DNA of 64,000 nucleotides. Source: UBA6054 sp963975575 (GTDB lineage: Bacteria; Planctomycetota; Phycisphaerae; Phycisphaerales; UBA1924). The DNA lies in assembly GCA_963975575.1 (NCBI GenBank), contig CAXBHL010000001.1, forward strand, positions 1,178,001 through 1,242,000. The letters are read 5' to 3'. The position numbers and the translations under genes were made by a program. Below the pieces are notes generated by a model. It saw nothing but the letters and a program-made list of their open reading frames with translations. It did no database searches and was not told the DNA's origin. Positions 6,392 to 13,851 of the stretch are shown one piece after another. Position 1 is the first letter of the stretch. Each line of letters opens with the position of its first letter.

Positions 6392-8339
6392 GTCTCCATA
6401 CAAAGGATTGCGGGCCGTGCCTTGGCTCCGCACCAGTACCGAATGGCAGGCGGATACTTCGCTGCCCGCACAGATGGGTGAGATCGAGCCGTACGCGGAG
6501 CGTGAGGGCATCGTCCTTCTGGATCCGCACCTCATGCCCGGCGTTTCGGCGAGTATCCGAACCAATTCGGAAGCAGCCGTCCAGGCGATCATCGACCGGA
6601 AGCTCGGTGGTGAACCGATCGACGCAATCATCGTCCGTGACATCAGCCGATTCACCCGCTCCGGCACCTACCACTGCGGCAAGCTGATGACGATGCTCGA
6701 AGAAGCGGAGATCATCCTGATCGATATCAGGGCGGGTGGGGTCGACCACGAACTGACGCCGGCGTTCCGGATGCTGCAATCGAGCCAGGATCAGCAGTTT
6801 GCCCGTAGCAACGCGTTCAACTCTGCGAGCGGCTCACGTCAGTCGTTGGAAGATGGACGCCGTACCTACTGCACCCGGCCGCCGTACGGGATCGACCGCC
6901 TGTACTTGAACAGCGAAGGCCGGCCGTTGTATCTGATGCGGGACCTCGGCCACCGGGTGCGGGTCAAGCTGGATCCCACCACCGGCGACGAACTCCACCG
7001 GTACGGGCCCGGCGATCGGTTCAAGAAGGAGAAGCACGAACGCGTCGTGCTGGTCCCCGGGGCGGACGATCGCGTGGAGGTGGTGCGTCGGATCTATCGA
7101 CTGCACTTTCTGTCGCGAAAGGGCGGCCATGTGATCGCCCGCATTCTCAATGATGACGGGATCCCTGCTCCGAATGGCGAGGGGTGGTGCAGCCCTACGG
7201 TGCTGTCACTCTTGAAGACGACGGCCTTCGTCGGGTACGGCTACGCCAGCATGTATTCGAAGGGCGTCTACGCCATGCAGGCCTCAAATAGTCCGCTCAA
7301 GGTGACGGGGAAGCAGGGTCACGTGGTTCGGCAGATCCGCCCGCGAGAGGACTGGTACCGCGTCGAGTGCGAGGAACTGTCGAACTACCTGCCTGAGGAT
7401 GTGCGTGCTAGAGCGATCGAGTTTCAACAGAAGCATTTAGACAAACGGGCCAGAGGGAAGCGGCTCCCGAATGAACCGACGAAGCCGGGATCGAAGCGGA
7501 CGAGCGTCGGCTGGAAGTGCCTGTTGTCCGGCATCCTCAAGGAGAGCAACACCGGCAAGGACATGCGAGGCACGACCGCGTCGAAGGGCAAGCACGAGTA
7601 CTACCGGTTGGCACGGGGCAACTCTGCACCGAGCTCAAAGAATACCTACGCCAACAAGCTCATCCCCATGCGGCCGCTGGACCGCGAGGTACTGAATCAC
7701 ATCGAGGCGATCCTCTGCGGCATCGAAGACCTGCGGCCGATGCTCGTCGAAGAGATCCGGTCACAGGATCAGGCACGACGCGGTGATCCGCGAGAGATTG
7801 AGCGGCTCCACAAGGAGCGTGAGGCACTCAAGGTGAAAGCCGCAGCCCTGTACGAAGCGGTGGATGGTCCCTTCGCCGATACGGTCCGCTCCAAGCTTGA
7901 CGCCTTGGGTGAGCGGAAGGTGGCCATCGATGATCGACTCGTCGAGATCGATGCCGGGCCTCAACTGACGGAGGTCGAGATTGAACGAATGGCCGACGGA
8001 GTCCTGGCGGACATGCACCAGCTCTTGGACGAACTACACTTAGAGCGTGACGCATCACTCCGTCATGTGTGCGAAGTGCTGATCGACTCAGCCATCGCTG
8101 ACGTGGAGGCGCGCACGGTCAGGGTGTCCTTCGCGGTGCCCACCACCATGCTGTCACGCGTCGATGTTTGTCCCACGACGAGTCGGGGGTCCGAGCCCAC
8201 TCGGCGGACAAACAAATGGCAGCGGATTGGCCTGGGCACGCTGGCGGTCCATCTGCCCAAGGGATGCCGAGGATCGCACTGGGATCGTTGGAAGCCGATG
8301 GGCTGCAATGGTTGCCGACGTCAACGCAAAGCCGCTTGA
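6384..8339 (+). CDS. Large serine recombinase
   Basis: 651 residues. The N-terminal resolvase domain has VPWLRTSTEWQ with R16 and nucleophile S18, then IIVRDISRFTRSG as the catalytic arginine region. The Recombinase domain spans about residues 170-340 (GGHVIARILNDDGIPAPNG, then TVLSLLKTTAFVGYG). A coiled-coil-like stretch lies near 470-560. Where relatives carry a zinc ribbon (LLSGLLRCGxCG), this protein reads LLSGILKESNTGKDMRG and has lost the paired cysteines. It is a second site-specific recombinase in the element and its target is unknown. It could belong to an older nested element or invert or excise a segment. Coupled to the preceding small gene. Confidence 0.88.
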   Translation: MIESPYKGLRAVPWLRTSTEWQADTSLPAQMGEIEPYAEREGIVLLDPHLMPGVSASIRTNSEAAVQAIIDRKLGGEPIDAIIVRDISRFTRSGTYHCGKLMTMLEEAEIILIDIRAGGVDHELTPAFRMLQSSQDQQFARSNAFNSASGSRQSLEDGRRTYCTRPPYGIDRLYLNSEGRPLYLMRDLGHRVRVKLDPTTGDELHRYGPGDRFKKEKHERVVLVPGADDRVEVVRRIYRLHFLSRKGGHVIARILNDDGIPAPNGEGWCSPTVLSLLKTTAFVGYGYASMYSKGVYAMQASNSPLKVTGKQGHVVRQIRPREDWYRVECEELSNYLPEDVRARAIEFQQKHLDKRARGKRLPNEPTKPGSKRTSVGWKCLLSGILKESNTGKDMRGTTASKGKHEYYRLARGNSAPSSKNTYANKLIPMRPLDREVLNHIEAILCGIEDLRPMLVEEIRSQDQARRGDPREIERLHKEREALKVKAAALYEAVDGPFADTVRSKLDALGERKVAIDDRLVEIDAGPQLTEVEIERMADGVLADMHQLLDELHLERDASLRHVCEVLIDSAIADVEARTVRVSFAVPTTMLSRVDVCPTTSRGSEPTRRTNKWQRIGLGTLAVHLPKGCRGSHWDRWKPMGCNGCRRQRKAA

Positions 8340-8426
8340 GGATCTCGCCCAACTGGGCCGAATCCTGGGATGACTTCGCCGCCCCTGGCTCGAAAGCCGG
8401 GAGCGGTCTTCAGAAAAAAATTTTCG

Positions 8427-8445
8427 TCGACGGCGGAGCCGTCGA
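8427..8445. repeat. Perfect hairpin just before the 8462 gene
   Basis: TCGACGGC-GGA-GCCGTCGA, five bases before the GGAGG ribosome site of the next gene. Read on the minus strand it is followed by CGAAAATTTTTTT and resembles a terminator. On the plus strand it could affect translation of the downstream gene. Confidence 0.5.
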
Positions 8446-8461
8446 GTACACGGAGGCACCC

Positions 8462-9310
8462 ATGGCGGACGGCGAACTCACCGACATCGAGCGGACTTGG
8501 CTCGTGAGCATCGATGCCCTGCTTGTGCAGACCACGGTAAACGCACACGGAGCCGTCGCTGGTCGGTTCATCAACCTTTGGGATAGCGGCGGCCAGACCT
8601 TTCGGGCCGAGCTTGCCAAACGGGCGTCGGTGTGGCATGAGCGGCATGCCAAGATGCAGCAACTCATCCTCAACAGTCACGGTGCGTGCGAGCGATTGGT
8701 CCGGCTTATGGGCGACGCCGAGCCTCCGAAACGGAAAACACTGAAGACCAATCCGGAGCCGAGACGGGATCGAGTGGTGCCGAGCCGTCGGAAGCACACA
8801 CCGGTCCAAGAGATCACCGAGGATGAGGCTGCCAAGTTCATGGCGATGCTCGACGCCGAGGGAATCGCCGAGGTGTTCGACCCAGGCGTCAGCATCCTCG
8901 ATGACAAGTTGTTCCGGCCACCGCTGATCATCTTCAACAAGGTGAGCATCTTCCATGATGACATCGCACCGGCATACGAGCGTGGTGCGATCAATCGGCG
9001 ATGGGATCCTGTTAAGCGAGAGCCGGCGATCGCCTTGGCTTTCGACCTCGCCCTGCTCGTCACGCATCGGGAGAGTCGGTGGACCTGGGTGATCTCCGAT
9101 CGACATTTCGGTCGCCTGCCGTGGGGGCACCGATGCAAAGTCACGCCGGAGGGTCGGCCGGGGTGGAAGCTGATCACCGGGCTACTGGATCGAGCCGGGC
9201 TCATCGAACGGCGGAGCGGGCAGACTTGGAGGCTTCGTCGCGAGGCACGCCCCATCGTCGCGGACTATCTGCTGCCCGCCTGGGTTGCTGCCGCATCAGA
9301 TCAAGATTGA
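8462..9310 (+). CDS. Hypothetical protein after the serine recombinase
   Basis: 282 residues from ATG 8462 (MADGELTDIERTW), chosen for its GGAGG six bases upstream. Longer in-frame starts overlap the recombinase. A helical N-terminus is followed by a basic linker (RRDRVVPSRRKH) and a C-terminal half that may be a winged helix (WKLITGLLDRAGLIERRSGQTWRLRREARP). No family recognised. It ends 17 bases before the DUF2779 nuclease gene, so the two may be co-transcribed. Confidence 0.6.
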   Translation: MADGELTDIERTWLVSIDALLVQTTVNAHGAVAGRFINLWDSGGQTFRAELAKRASVWHERHAKMQQLILNSHGACERLVRLMGDAEPPKRKTLKTNPEPRRDRVVPSRRKHTPVQEITEDEAAKFMAMLDAEGIAEVFDPGVSILDDKLFRPPLIIFNKVSIFHDDIAPAYERGAINRRWDPVKREPAIALAFDLALLVTHRESRWTWVISDRHFGRLPWGHRCKVTPEGRPGWKLITGLLDRAGLIERRSGQTWRLRREARPIVADYLLPAWVAAASDQD

Positions 9311-9327
9311 CATACCGTTGAGTATCG

Positions 9328-10779
9328 ATGCCGACGCGAACCGTCACAAAGCACGACTTCCTCACCGCACTCGGTTGCAAGACCAGAGCGTGGTACGGCA
9401 TGCGTGAGTCAGGTGGCGCGCCGACGCCAGCCGACTTGCTCCGCATGCGAGAGGGGCAGGATGTTCACCGGCGTGCTCAAAGCCTGTACCCGAACGGCGT
9501 GTTCGCGGGCTCGATCGAGAAGACTAAGCAACTGATCCTCGACCGTACCGTGGAGATCATCTTCGAAGCCGCGTTCACCATCGATGGATACACCGCCCGG
9601 GCGGACTGGATCCGACGCGTCAAGGGCGGTTGGGTCATCGGTGAGATCAAGTCGAGCCTGTTCAATGAGGACGGCCCGAAGGACGAGCACCTTGGGGATC
9701 TCGCGTACACGGTGATGGTGGCTCGACGTGCCGGCCTGCCCGTCAAAGGCTGCGAGTTGGTGTTGATGAACCGCGACTGGCGACTCGGCATGCCCGACCC
9801 GGATCTGTTCGTCGTTTCGGATCACACCGGCGAGGTGATGCCAATCATCGACGAGTTCAACCAGCTGTGGGATCAGATCGCCCCGCTGCTCCTTCGACGC
9901 AGCAGACCAAGCCCGCACTGGTGTTGGGAATGCAGGGACTGCGAGTACTTCGCTGATCGGTGTGTAGGCGTCGGGATCTCCGACCCGATCTTCCAACTCC
10001 CCTACCTCCGCGAGAAGAAGTTCACCGAACTTACCACGATGGGCGTGACACGGATCTCCTCGATCCCGTCGGACTTCAAGCTCAGCGACTCACAACTGAC
10101 GACCGCGACCGCGATCCGGACCAAGTCACCGCAGATCGATACCGCAGAGATTCGGTTGGCGTTGGACTCTCTTGAATGGCCGATCGGCTATCTCGACTTC
10201 GAGACGCTCATGACCGCGGTGCCGCAGTATCCGGATGTCGCTCCGCACGAGCAGCTCGTGACCCAGTACTCGCTCCATGTTGAGGCGTCGCCCGGCAGCG
10301 AACTGGCGCACCGGGAGTACTTGGCTGATCACACCCGGGACTGCCGCGATGAACTCGCGACCAAGTTGATCCGCGACGCCGCCGGGTGCCGGAGCATCTT
10401 GGTGTACAGCTCGTTCGAGAAGACGATGATTCGAGGTCTCGCCAATGTCCTGCCCGCCTACGCACCCGAACTCGCCGACATAGAGGCGAGGCTATTCGAT
10501 CTTGAACCCGTCGTACGAAGAGGCTTGGTGCATCCAGACTTCGGTGGGAGATCGAGCATCAAGGTCGTGCTCCCGGTGCTCGCGCCCGACCTCAGATACG
10601 CCGACCTCCACATCGGTGACGGCGGCGCGGCCGTGGCCGCCTTCGCCAATCTCGCGTCTGGAGAGGTGACCGACGAGGAGATCCGGGCTGTCCGGGGTGC
10701 TCTGTTGGAGTACTGCAAGCTGGACACGTTGGCGATGGTGCGGGTGCGTCGGGCCCTACTGGAGTCTACCGTGAGGTAG
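9328..10779 (+). CDS. DUF2779 two-nuclease-domain protein (Cas4-like PD-(D/E)XK plus RNase-H-like)
   Basis: 483 residues. The first half resembles Cas4/AddB nucleases: C17 in TALGCKTRAW, D93, E106-x-K108 in GEIKSS, and cysteines C199, C202, C205, C212, which with C17 could hold an iron-sulphur cluster. The second half is the DUF2779 core: D290 and E292 in GYLDFETL, PHEQLVTQYSLH, LVYSSFEKTMI, SSIKVVLPVL, EYCKLDTLAM. This looks like a DEDD-type exonuclease fold. Both sets of catalytic residues are intact. Such proteins are scattered in mobile and defence regions. A DNA- or RNA-degrading defence role is inferred, not shown. Confidence 0.8.
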   Translation: MPTRTVTKHDFLTALGCKTRAWYGMRESGGAPTPADLLRMREGQDVHRRAQSLYPNGVFAGSIEKTKQLILDRTVEIIFEAAFTIDGYTARADWIRRVKGGWVIGEIKSSLFNEDGPKDEHLGDLAYTVMVARRAGLPVKGCELVLMNRDWRLGMPDPDLFVVSDHTGEVMPIIDEFNQLWDQIAPLLLRRSRPSPHWCWECRDCEYFADRCVGVGISDPIFQLPYLREKKFTELTTMGVTRISSIPSDFKLSDSQLTTATAIRTKSPQIDTAEIRLALDSLEWPIGYLDFETLMTAVPQYPDVAPHEQLVTQYSLHVEASPGSELAHREYLADHTRDCRDELATKLIRDAAGCRSILVYSSFEKTMIRGLANVLPAYAPELADIEARLFDLEPVVRRGLVHPDFGGRSSIKVVLPVLAPDLRYADLHIGDGGAAVAAFANLASGEVTDEEIRAVRGALLEYCKLDTLAMVRVRRALLESTVR

Positions 10780-10803
10780 ACTCAGCAGCGCTAGTACCTA
10801 GCG
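10762..10803. terminator. Tandem hairpins at the end of the DUF2779 gene
   Basis: GAGTCTACC-GTGA-GGTAGACTC (10762-10783) is a perfect nine-pair hairpin containing the stop codon. It is followed by CGCTAG-TAC-CTAGCG (10789-10803). No U-tract follows, so transcript end protection or factor-dependent termination is more likely than classical termination. Confidence 0.5.
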
Positions 10804-10900
10804 TCTGATATCCACACATTGAGTCCCCGCAACGGCGAGTCCGTTGCTCACCGTACGATTTTGGATCCGTCACGCCTCTTTTGCCGATCTCTATGACTCG

Positions 10901-11422
10901 ATGGTGACCACAACACAAAAAAGGTCGGAGAACAGAGTCCGGGGGTTAGAGCTCCCGTCGGGCTCGGGAGCTGTTTTGTCGACTTGCCGGCGCTACCGCT
11001 ACGCGCTCACACGCGTGTGGGATGATTCCCTATCTTTGGTAGCGTTTATCGGCTTGAATCCATCGACCGCTGACGAGACCGTTGACGACCCCACGATTCG
11101 CCGGTGCATGGGTTTCGCAAAGTCATGGGGATACGGGTCTGTCCTCATGGTCAATCTGTTCGCGTTCAGATCCACGGACCCGCGGGGGCTCTTGGGAGCA
11201 AGAAACCCGATCGGGCCACAAAATGACACATGGCTTGATGTGGCATCAGGGCACGCTGATTTACTCATTGCGGCTTGGGGGTCACGCGGGAGCATGTTGG
11301 ACCGAGATCGTTCAGTCATGAAGCGGTTCCAGGACCTGCACTGTCTGGGGACAACAAAGGATGGGCTTCCGCGTCACCCCCTGTACCTCCGGTCGGACCG
11401 CCAACCCGTACGCCTCTTCTGA
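10901..11422 (+). CDS. DUF1643 family protein
   Basis: 173 residues from ATG 10901 (GTG 10904 also possible, no clear ribosome site). The DUF1643 signature is complete: FIGLNPSTADETVDDPTIRR, then WGYGSVLMVNLFAFRSTDP, IGPQNDTWL, AAWGSRG, LHCLGTTKDGLPRHPLYL. The family's biochemical role is not known. Members are common in phages and genomic islands. Base composition becomes visibly AT-richer from here to about 15.8 kb, suggesting separate acquisition of this block. Confidence 0.85.
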   Translation: MVTTTQKRSENRVRGLELPSGSGAVLSTCRRYRYALTRVWDDSLSLVAFIGLNPSTADETVDDPTIRRCMGFAKSWGYGSVLMVNLFAFRSTDPRGLLGARNPIGPQNDTWLDVASGHADLLIAAWGSRGSMLDRDRSVMKRFQDLHCLGTTKDGLPRHPLYLRSDRQPVRLF

Positions 11423-11442
11423 TCGAGCCGCATCGACACCCC

Positions 11443-11479
11443 TTGACAACGCCGCCTACCGCGGTAAGATATTCTTACC
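11443..11479 (+). promoter_or_regulatory. Promoter with palindromic operator for the HTH/ImmA operon
   Basis: TTGACA (11443-11448), a 16-base spacer and TAAGAT (11465-11470) make a good sigma70-type promoter. A perfect inverted repeat GGTAAGA-TAT-TCTTACC (11463-11479) covers the -10 element. It is well placed to bind the XRE protein encoded second in the operon, which would repress its own transcription. Confidence 0.72.
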
Positions 11480-11500
11480 ACGCGAAAGGGGGGCATGTTG

Positions 11501-11791
11501 ATGGACACAGATGAAGTATCTCGGCGGGTCCAAAAGTGCTTGCGGAAGTTCCTCGATTCGAGCGGCCGTAAAGATCAAGCGATTTCTGGACAGACAAATC
11601 TTCACACAGGATTTGGGTTCTCAAGTGACGAGGGCCTCGATCTTGTGCTGGAACTCTGTGATGAGTTCAACTACGAGTTCCCCAACGATTTCAACCCGGT
11701 CATCCACCGCGACGGCAAGAGGGGGAACAGTGTCAATGAACTGACCGCTGCAGTATCACACTATCTCGCCAATGCGAAAGCATCGGCATGA
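11501..11791 (+). CDS. Acyl-carrier-protein-like small protein lacking the carrier serine
   Basis: 96 residues from ATG 11501, with AAAGGGGGG about eight bases upstream (ATG 11495 is the alternative). The pattern TDEVSRRVQKCLRKFL, then GLDLVLELCDEFNYEFP, then NELTAAVSHYL matches the four-helix acyl-carrier fold. The DSL phosphopantetheine motif (D-S-L-D-x-V) is here E-G-L-D-L-V, so the attachment serine is glycine. It probably does not carry a pantetheine arm and may be a binding or regulatory module. It is the first gene of the operon and its stop overlaps the XRE start (ATGA). The family call rests on pattern only. Confidence 0.6.
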   Translation: MDTDEVSRRVQKCLRKFLDSSGRKDQAISGQTNLHTGFGFSSDEGLDLVLELCDEFNYEFPNDFNPVIHRDGKRGNSVNELTAAVSHYLANAKASA

Positions 11792-12144
11792 TGGACACAG
11801 GAACATCACCCGAAGCAGTGGGCTCACGGTTGCGATGGGCTCGGGAGCAAGCCGGACTCTCACAAGCTCAGGTTGCAGAACGGCTCAAGGTGCATCGGCC
11901 GACAATATCGCAGCTAGAGGCTGGAAAACGACACGTTCGCGCTGATGAGATTGCGAGCTTATCTGCCTTGTATGATGTACGAGAGGACTGGATCGTCCGA
12001 GGCTCGACGACTGACGAAGTGCGAAATGATCCGCGGTTTGCAATCGCGGCGCGAGAACTGTCCAAGCTCAATCCGGACGACCTGGACACAATTCTCCGGC
12101 TACTCTCGGCGTTGAAGTCACGCGATGGGGGTGATGGTGATTGA
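11788..12144 (+). CDS. XRE-family helix-turn-helix repressor
   Basis: 118 residues (start ATG 11788 or the adjacent ATG 11791). The Cro/C1-type HTH covers residues 11-66 (LRWAREQAGLSQAQVAERL, then RPTISQLEAGKRHVRADEI). The C-terminal 45 residues are helical and probably for dimerisation. It is followed directly by an ImmA/IrrE metalloprotease gene overlapping by 20 bases. In ImmR/ImmA and DdrO/IrrE pairs the protease cleaves the repressor after DNA damage or another signal, releasing the operon. The palindrome over the promoter at 11463-11479 is the likely operator. Confidence 0.9.
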   Translation: MMDTGTSPEAVGSRLRWAREQAGLSQAQVAERLKVHRPTISQLEAGKRHVRADEIASLSALYDVREDWIVRGSTTDEVRNDPRFAIAARELSKLNPDDLDTILRLLSALKSRDGGDGD

Positions 12145-13009
12145 CCGCTCTGTCATTGCCCGCACTGCAACACGAGCCGCGTATCAAGCGCGAAGAGTGC
12201 TGTCGATTCCGCGTGATCATGCTGTAAATGCATTCGATGTCGCGGAATCGCTTGGAGTAGAGGTTCGCTTCGTTGACGCGCCTTCACTAGAAGGGATGTT
12301 CAGCCGCGCACCACATCCGCTAATCATCCTGCCCTCGACACAGCATCGTCCGCGTGGCCGTCTTGCCTTTACATGTGCTCACGAACTTGGACATGGCCAG
12401 ATGGGGCATGGTGTCCGAGTCGATGAGCTGCTCGGCAGCCCGAAGCCTCGGACTGACCCGGAAGAGTATGCCGCAGATGTCTTTGCAAGTACTCTTCTGA
12501 TGCCTCGCCCTGCGATTGCCTCTGCGTTTGAACGCCGGGGCGTCCATCCATCCGAAGCAACCAATTTTCAATTGTACTCTGTCTCGTGTGAGCTTGGTGT
12601 GGGGCTGAAATCGCTTATCAACCAACTCAGCTTCGGATTACAGATTTGCACTGTGGATTGGGCTCGCGGGCTTTCACGACTGAGCCCCAAGGAACTTCGC
12701 ACTCATTTCACCAGCAACCCGGATGACCCGGCGATTCTGATTGATCATGGCTTCACAGCCGCGTGTATCGATCTTGATGTGGGCGAGGCCCTTGTCGCTG
12801 ATCTGAGTACAGCCGAACTTCTTGAGGTGCATGCGGATTGTCTGCTCGCTCGCACTGACGCGGTCATCGGCTACGACGCATGGAAAGCGATGCGGCCGGG
12901 AAGCACATCTGCCATCATCAATGGACGAAAGGTTCAGATCCGAGTCGGACGTCATGCGTACACAGGGCCCTACGCGAATCGGTTCTTGCCTGACCCGGAG
13001 GCGGCATGA
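12125..13009 (+). CDS. ImmA/IrrE-family metalloprotease
   Basis: 294 residues. Start ATG 12125, with GTG/ATG choices up to 12137. The zinc site is complete: H86-E87-L-G-H90 in TCAHELGHGQMGHG, with the downstream acidic ligand at E114 in EEYAADVFASTLLMP. A C-terminal extension (residues 190-294) of unknown fold contains TAACIDLDVGEAL and may be the sensor part. The expected substrate is the XRE repressor encoded just upstream. This makes the operon likely inducible. The stop overlaps the thymidylate-synthase-like start by four bases. Confidence 0.9.
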   Translation: MGVMVIDRSVIARTATRAAYQARRVLSIPRDHAVNAFDVAESLGVEVRFVDAPSLEGMFSRAPHPLIILPSTQHRPRGRLAFTCAHELGHGQMGHGVRVDELLGSPKPRTDPEEYAADVFASTLLMPRPAIASAFERRGVHPSEATNFQLYSVSCELGVGLKSLINQLSFGLQICTVDWARGLSRLSPKELRTHFTSNPDDPAILIDHGFTAACIDLDVGEALVADLSTAELLEVHADCLLARTDAVIGYDAWKAMRPGSTSAIINGRKVQIRVGRHAYTGPYANRFLPDPEAA

Positions 13010-13851
13010 CGGGCAGCAAGATCGAGCCTGTTCAAGCAACGAGTATCCTCAACGCGTGGAGCTCGGCAGTGAACGCTGTGATGGCTGTAGCCGATCACGC
13101 GGCGCCGCCGCTCGCCATCTCTATCCGTGGAGGGGCACAGTCGCTCCCTGCCGACTCAGACGACAAAGTGGCGATGATTGATGCGTTTCTTGAGCATGAA
13201 GGTGCGCGGCGTGGATCATTCATTGCTTCCACTGCACAATCAGCTCTAACAATCTTTCCATACGCGCTCTGGATTCGTCGCGGCAAGCCAAGTGCCGCCA
13301 GCTTCTGCAAACTCTGCGTCAGCCAGCTCTATCCTCGGATGAAGAAGATCAACAGCCTCAACAAGTACGGTACATACTTTCAAAGGATGATGGCCTATCC
13401 GATCCCGTTGTCTACTACAGGTGAGACTGTGAGACAGCTTGAACACATCATAGACCTCATGGCAGTGAATAACTACCGATACAAGGAGTCTTCACTTCAG
13501 TTGTCGGTGTTTCACCCTGTGCTCGACCACACCAAACAGCGGCGCAGAGGCTTCCCGTGTCTGCAGCAGGTGGGGGTTTCATGGACCAGGGATGGATTCG
13601 CGCTCAACGCCTTTTATCCGACCCAATATCTGATTGATCGTGCTCTCGGAAACTACATTGGCCTTACACATCTCGGGATGTTCATGGCGCATGAAAGCGG
13701 ACGAGAGTTTGTGCAGCTGAATATCTACATTGGCAGTCCAACCATTGCGCCTGCGCGAAAATGTGATGTGAAAGCACTATTGGCATCGATGAACGGAGTT
13801 TCAGACGCGGCGGCTGATGGAGAGGCGTCGCAGGAGGATAACGGTGACTGA
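13006..13851 (+). CDS. Thymidylate-synthase-fold protein, divergent
   Basis: 281 residues. The C-terminal half resembles thymidylate synthase: RRGFPCLQQVGVSW has C185 at the place of the catalytic cysteine (PPCH in ThyA). ALNAFYPTQYLIDRALGNYIGLTHLGMFMA follows the helix after it, with N216 at the nucleotide-recognition asparagine. The YQRSAD phosphate-binding motif reads YPTQYLIDR, so the RS pair is missing. The N-terminal 150 residues do not resemble ThyA. It may bind or modify an unusual nucleotide, or act only as a sensor. Coupled by overlaps to the protease before it and the MazG-like gene after it. Confidence 0.65.
   Translation: MTGSKIEPVQATSILNAWSSAVNAVMAVADHAAPPLAISIRGGAQSLPADSDDKVAMIDAFLEHEGARRGSFIASTAQSALTIFPYALWIRRGKPSAASFCKLCVSQLYPRMKKINSLNKYGTYFQRMMAYPIPLSTTGETVRQLEHIIDLMAVNNYRYKESSLQLSVFHPVLDHTKQRRRGFPCLQQVGVSWTRDGFALNAFYPTQYLIDRALGNYIGLTHLGMFMAHESGREFVQLNIYIGSPTIAPARKCDVKALLASMNGVSDAAADGEASQEDNGD

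Noticed and set aside
11788..13009. Simple phage-repressor or toxin-antitoxin pair
   Set aside because: Not excluded, but the overlaps with nucleotide-enzyme-like genes on both sides and the single upstream promoter favour a larger operon; no toxin-like gene or phage structural gene was seen.
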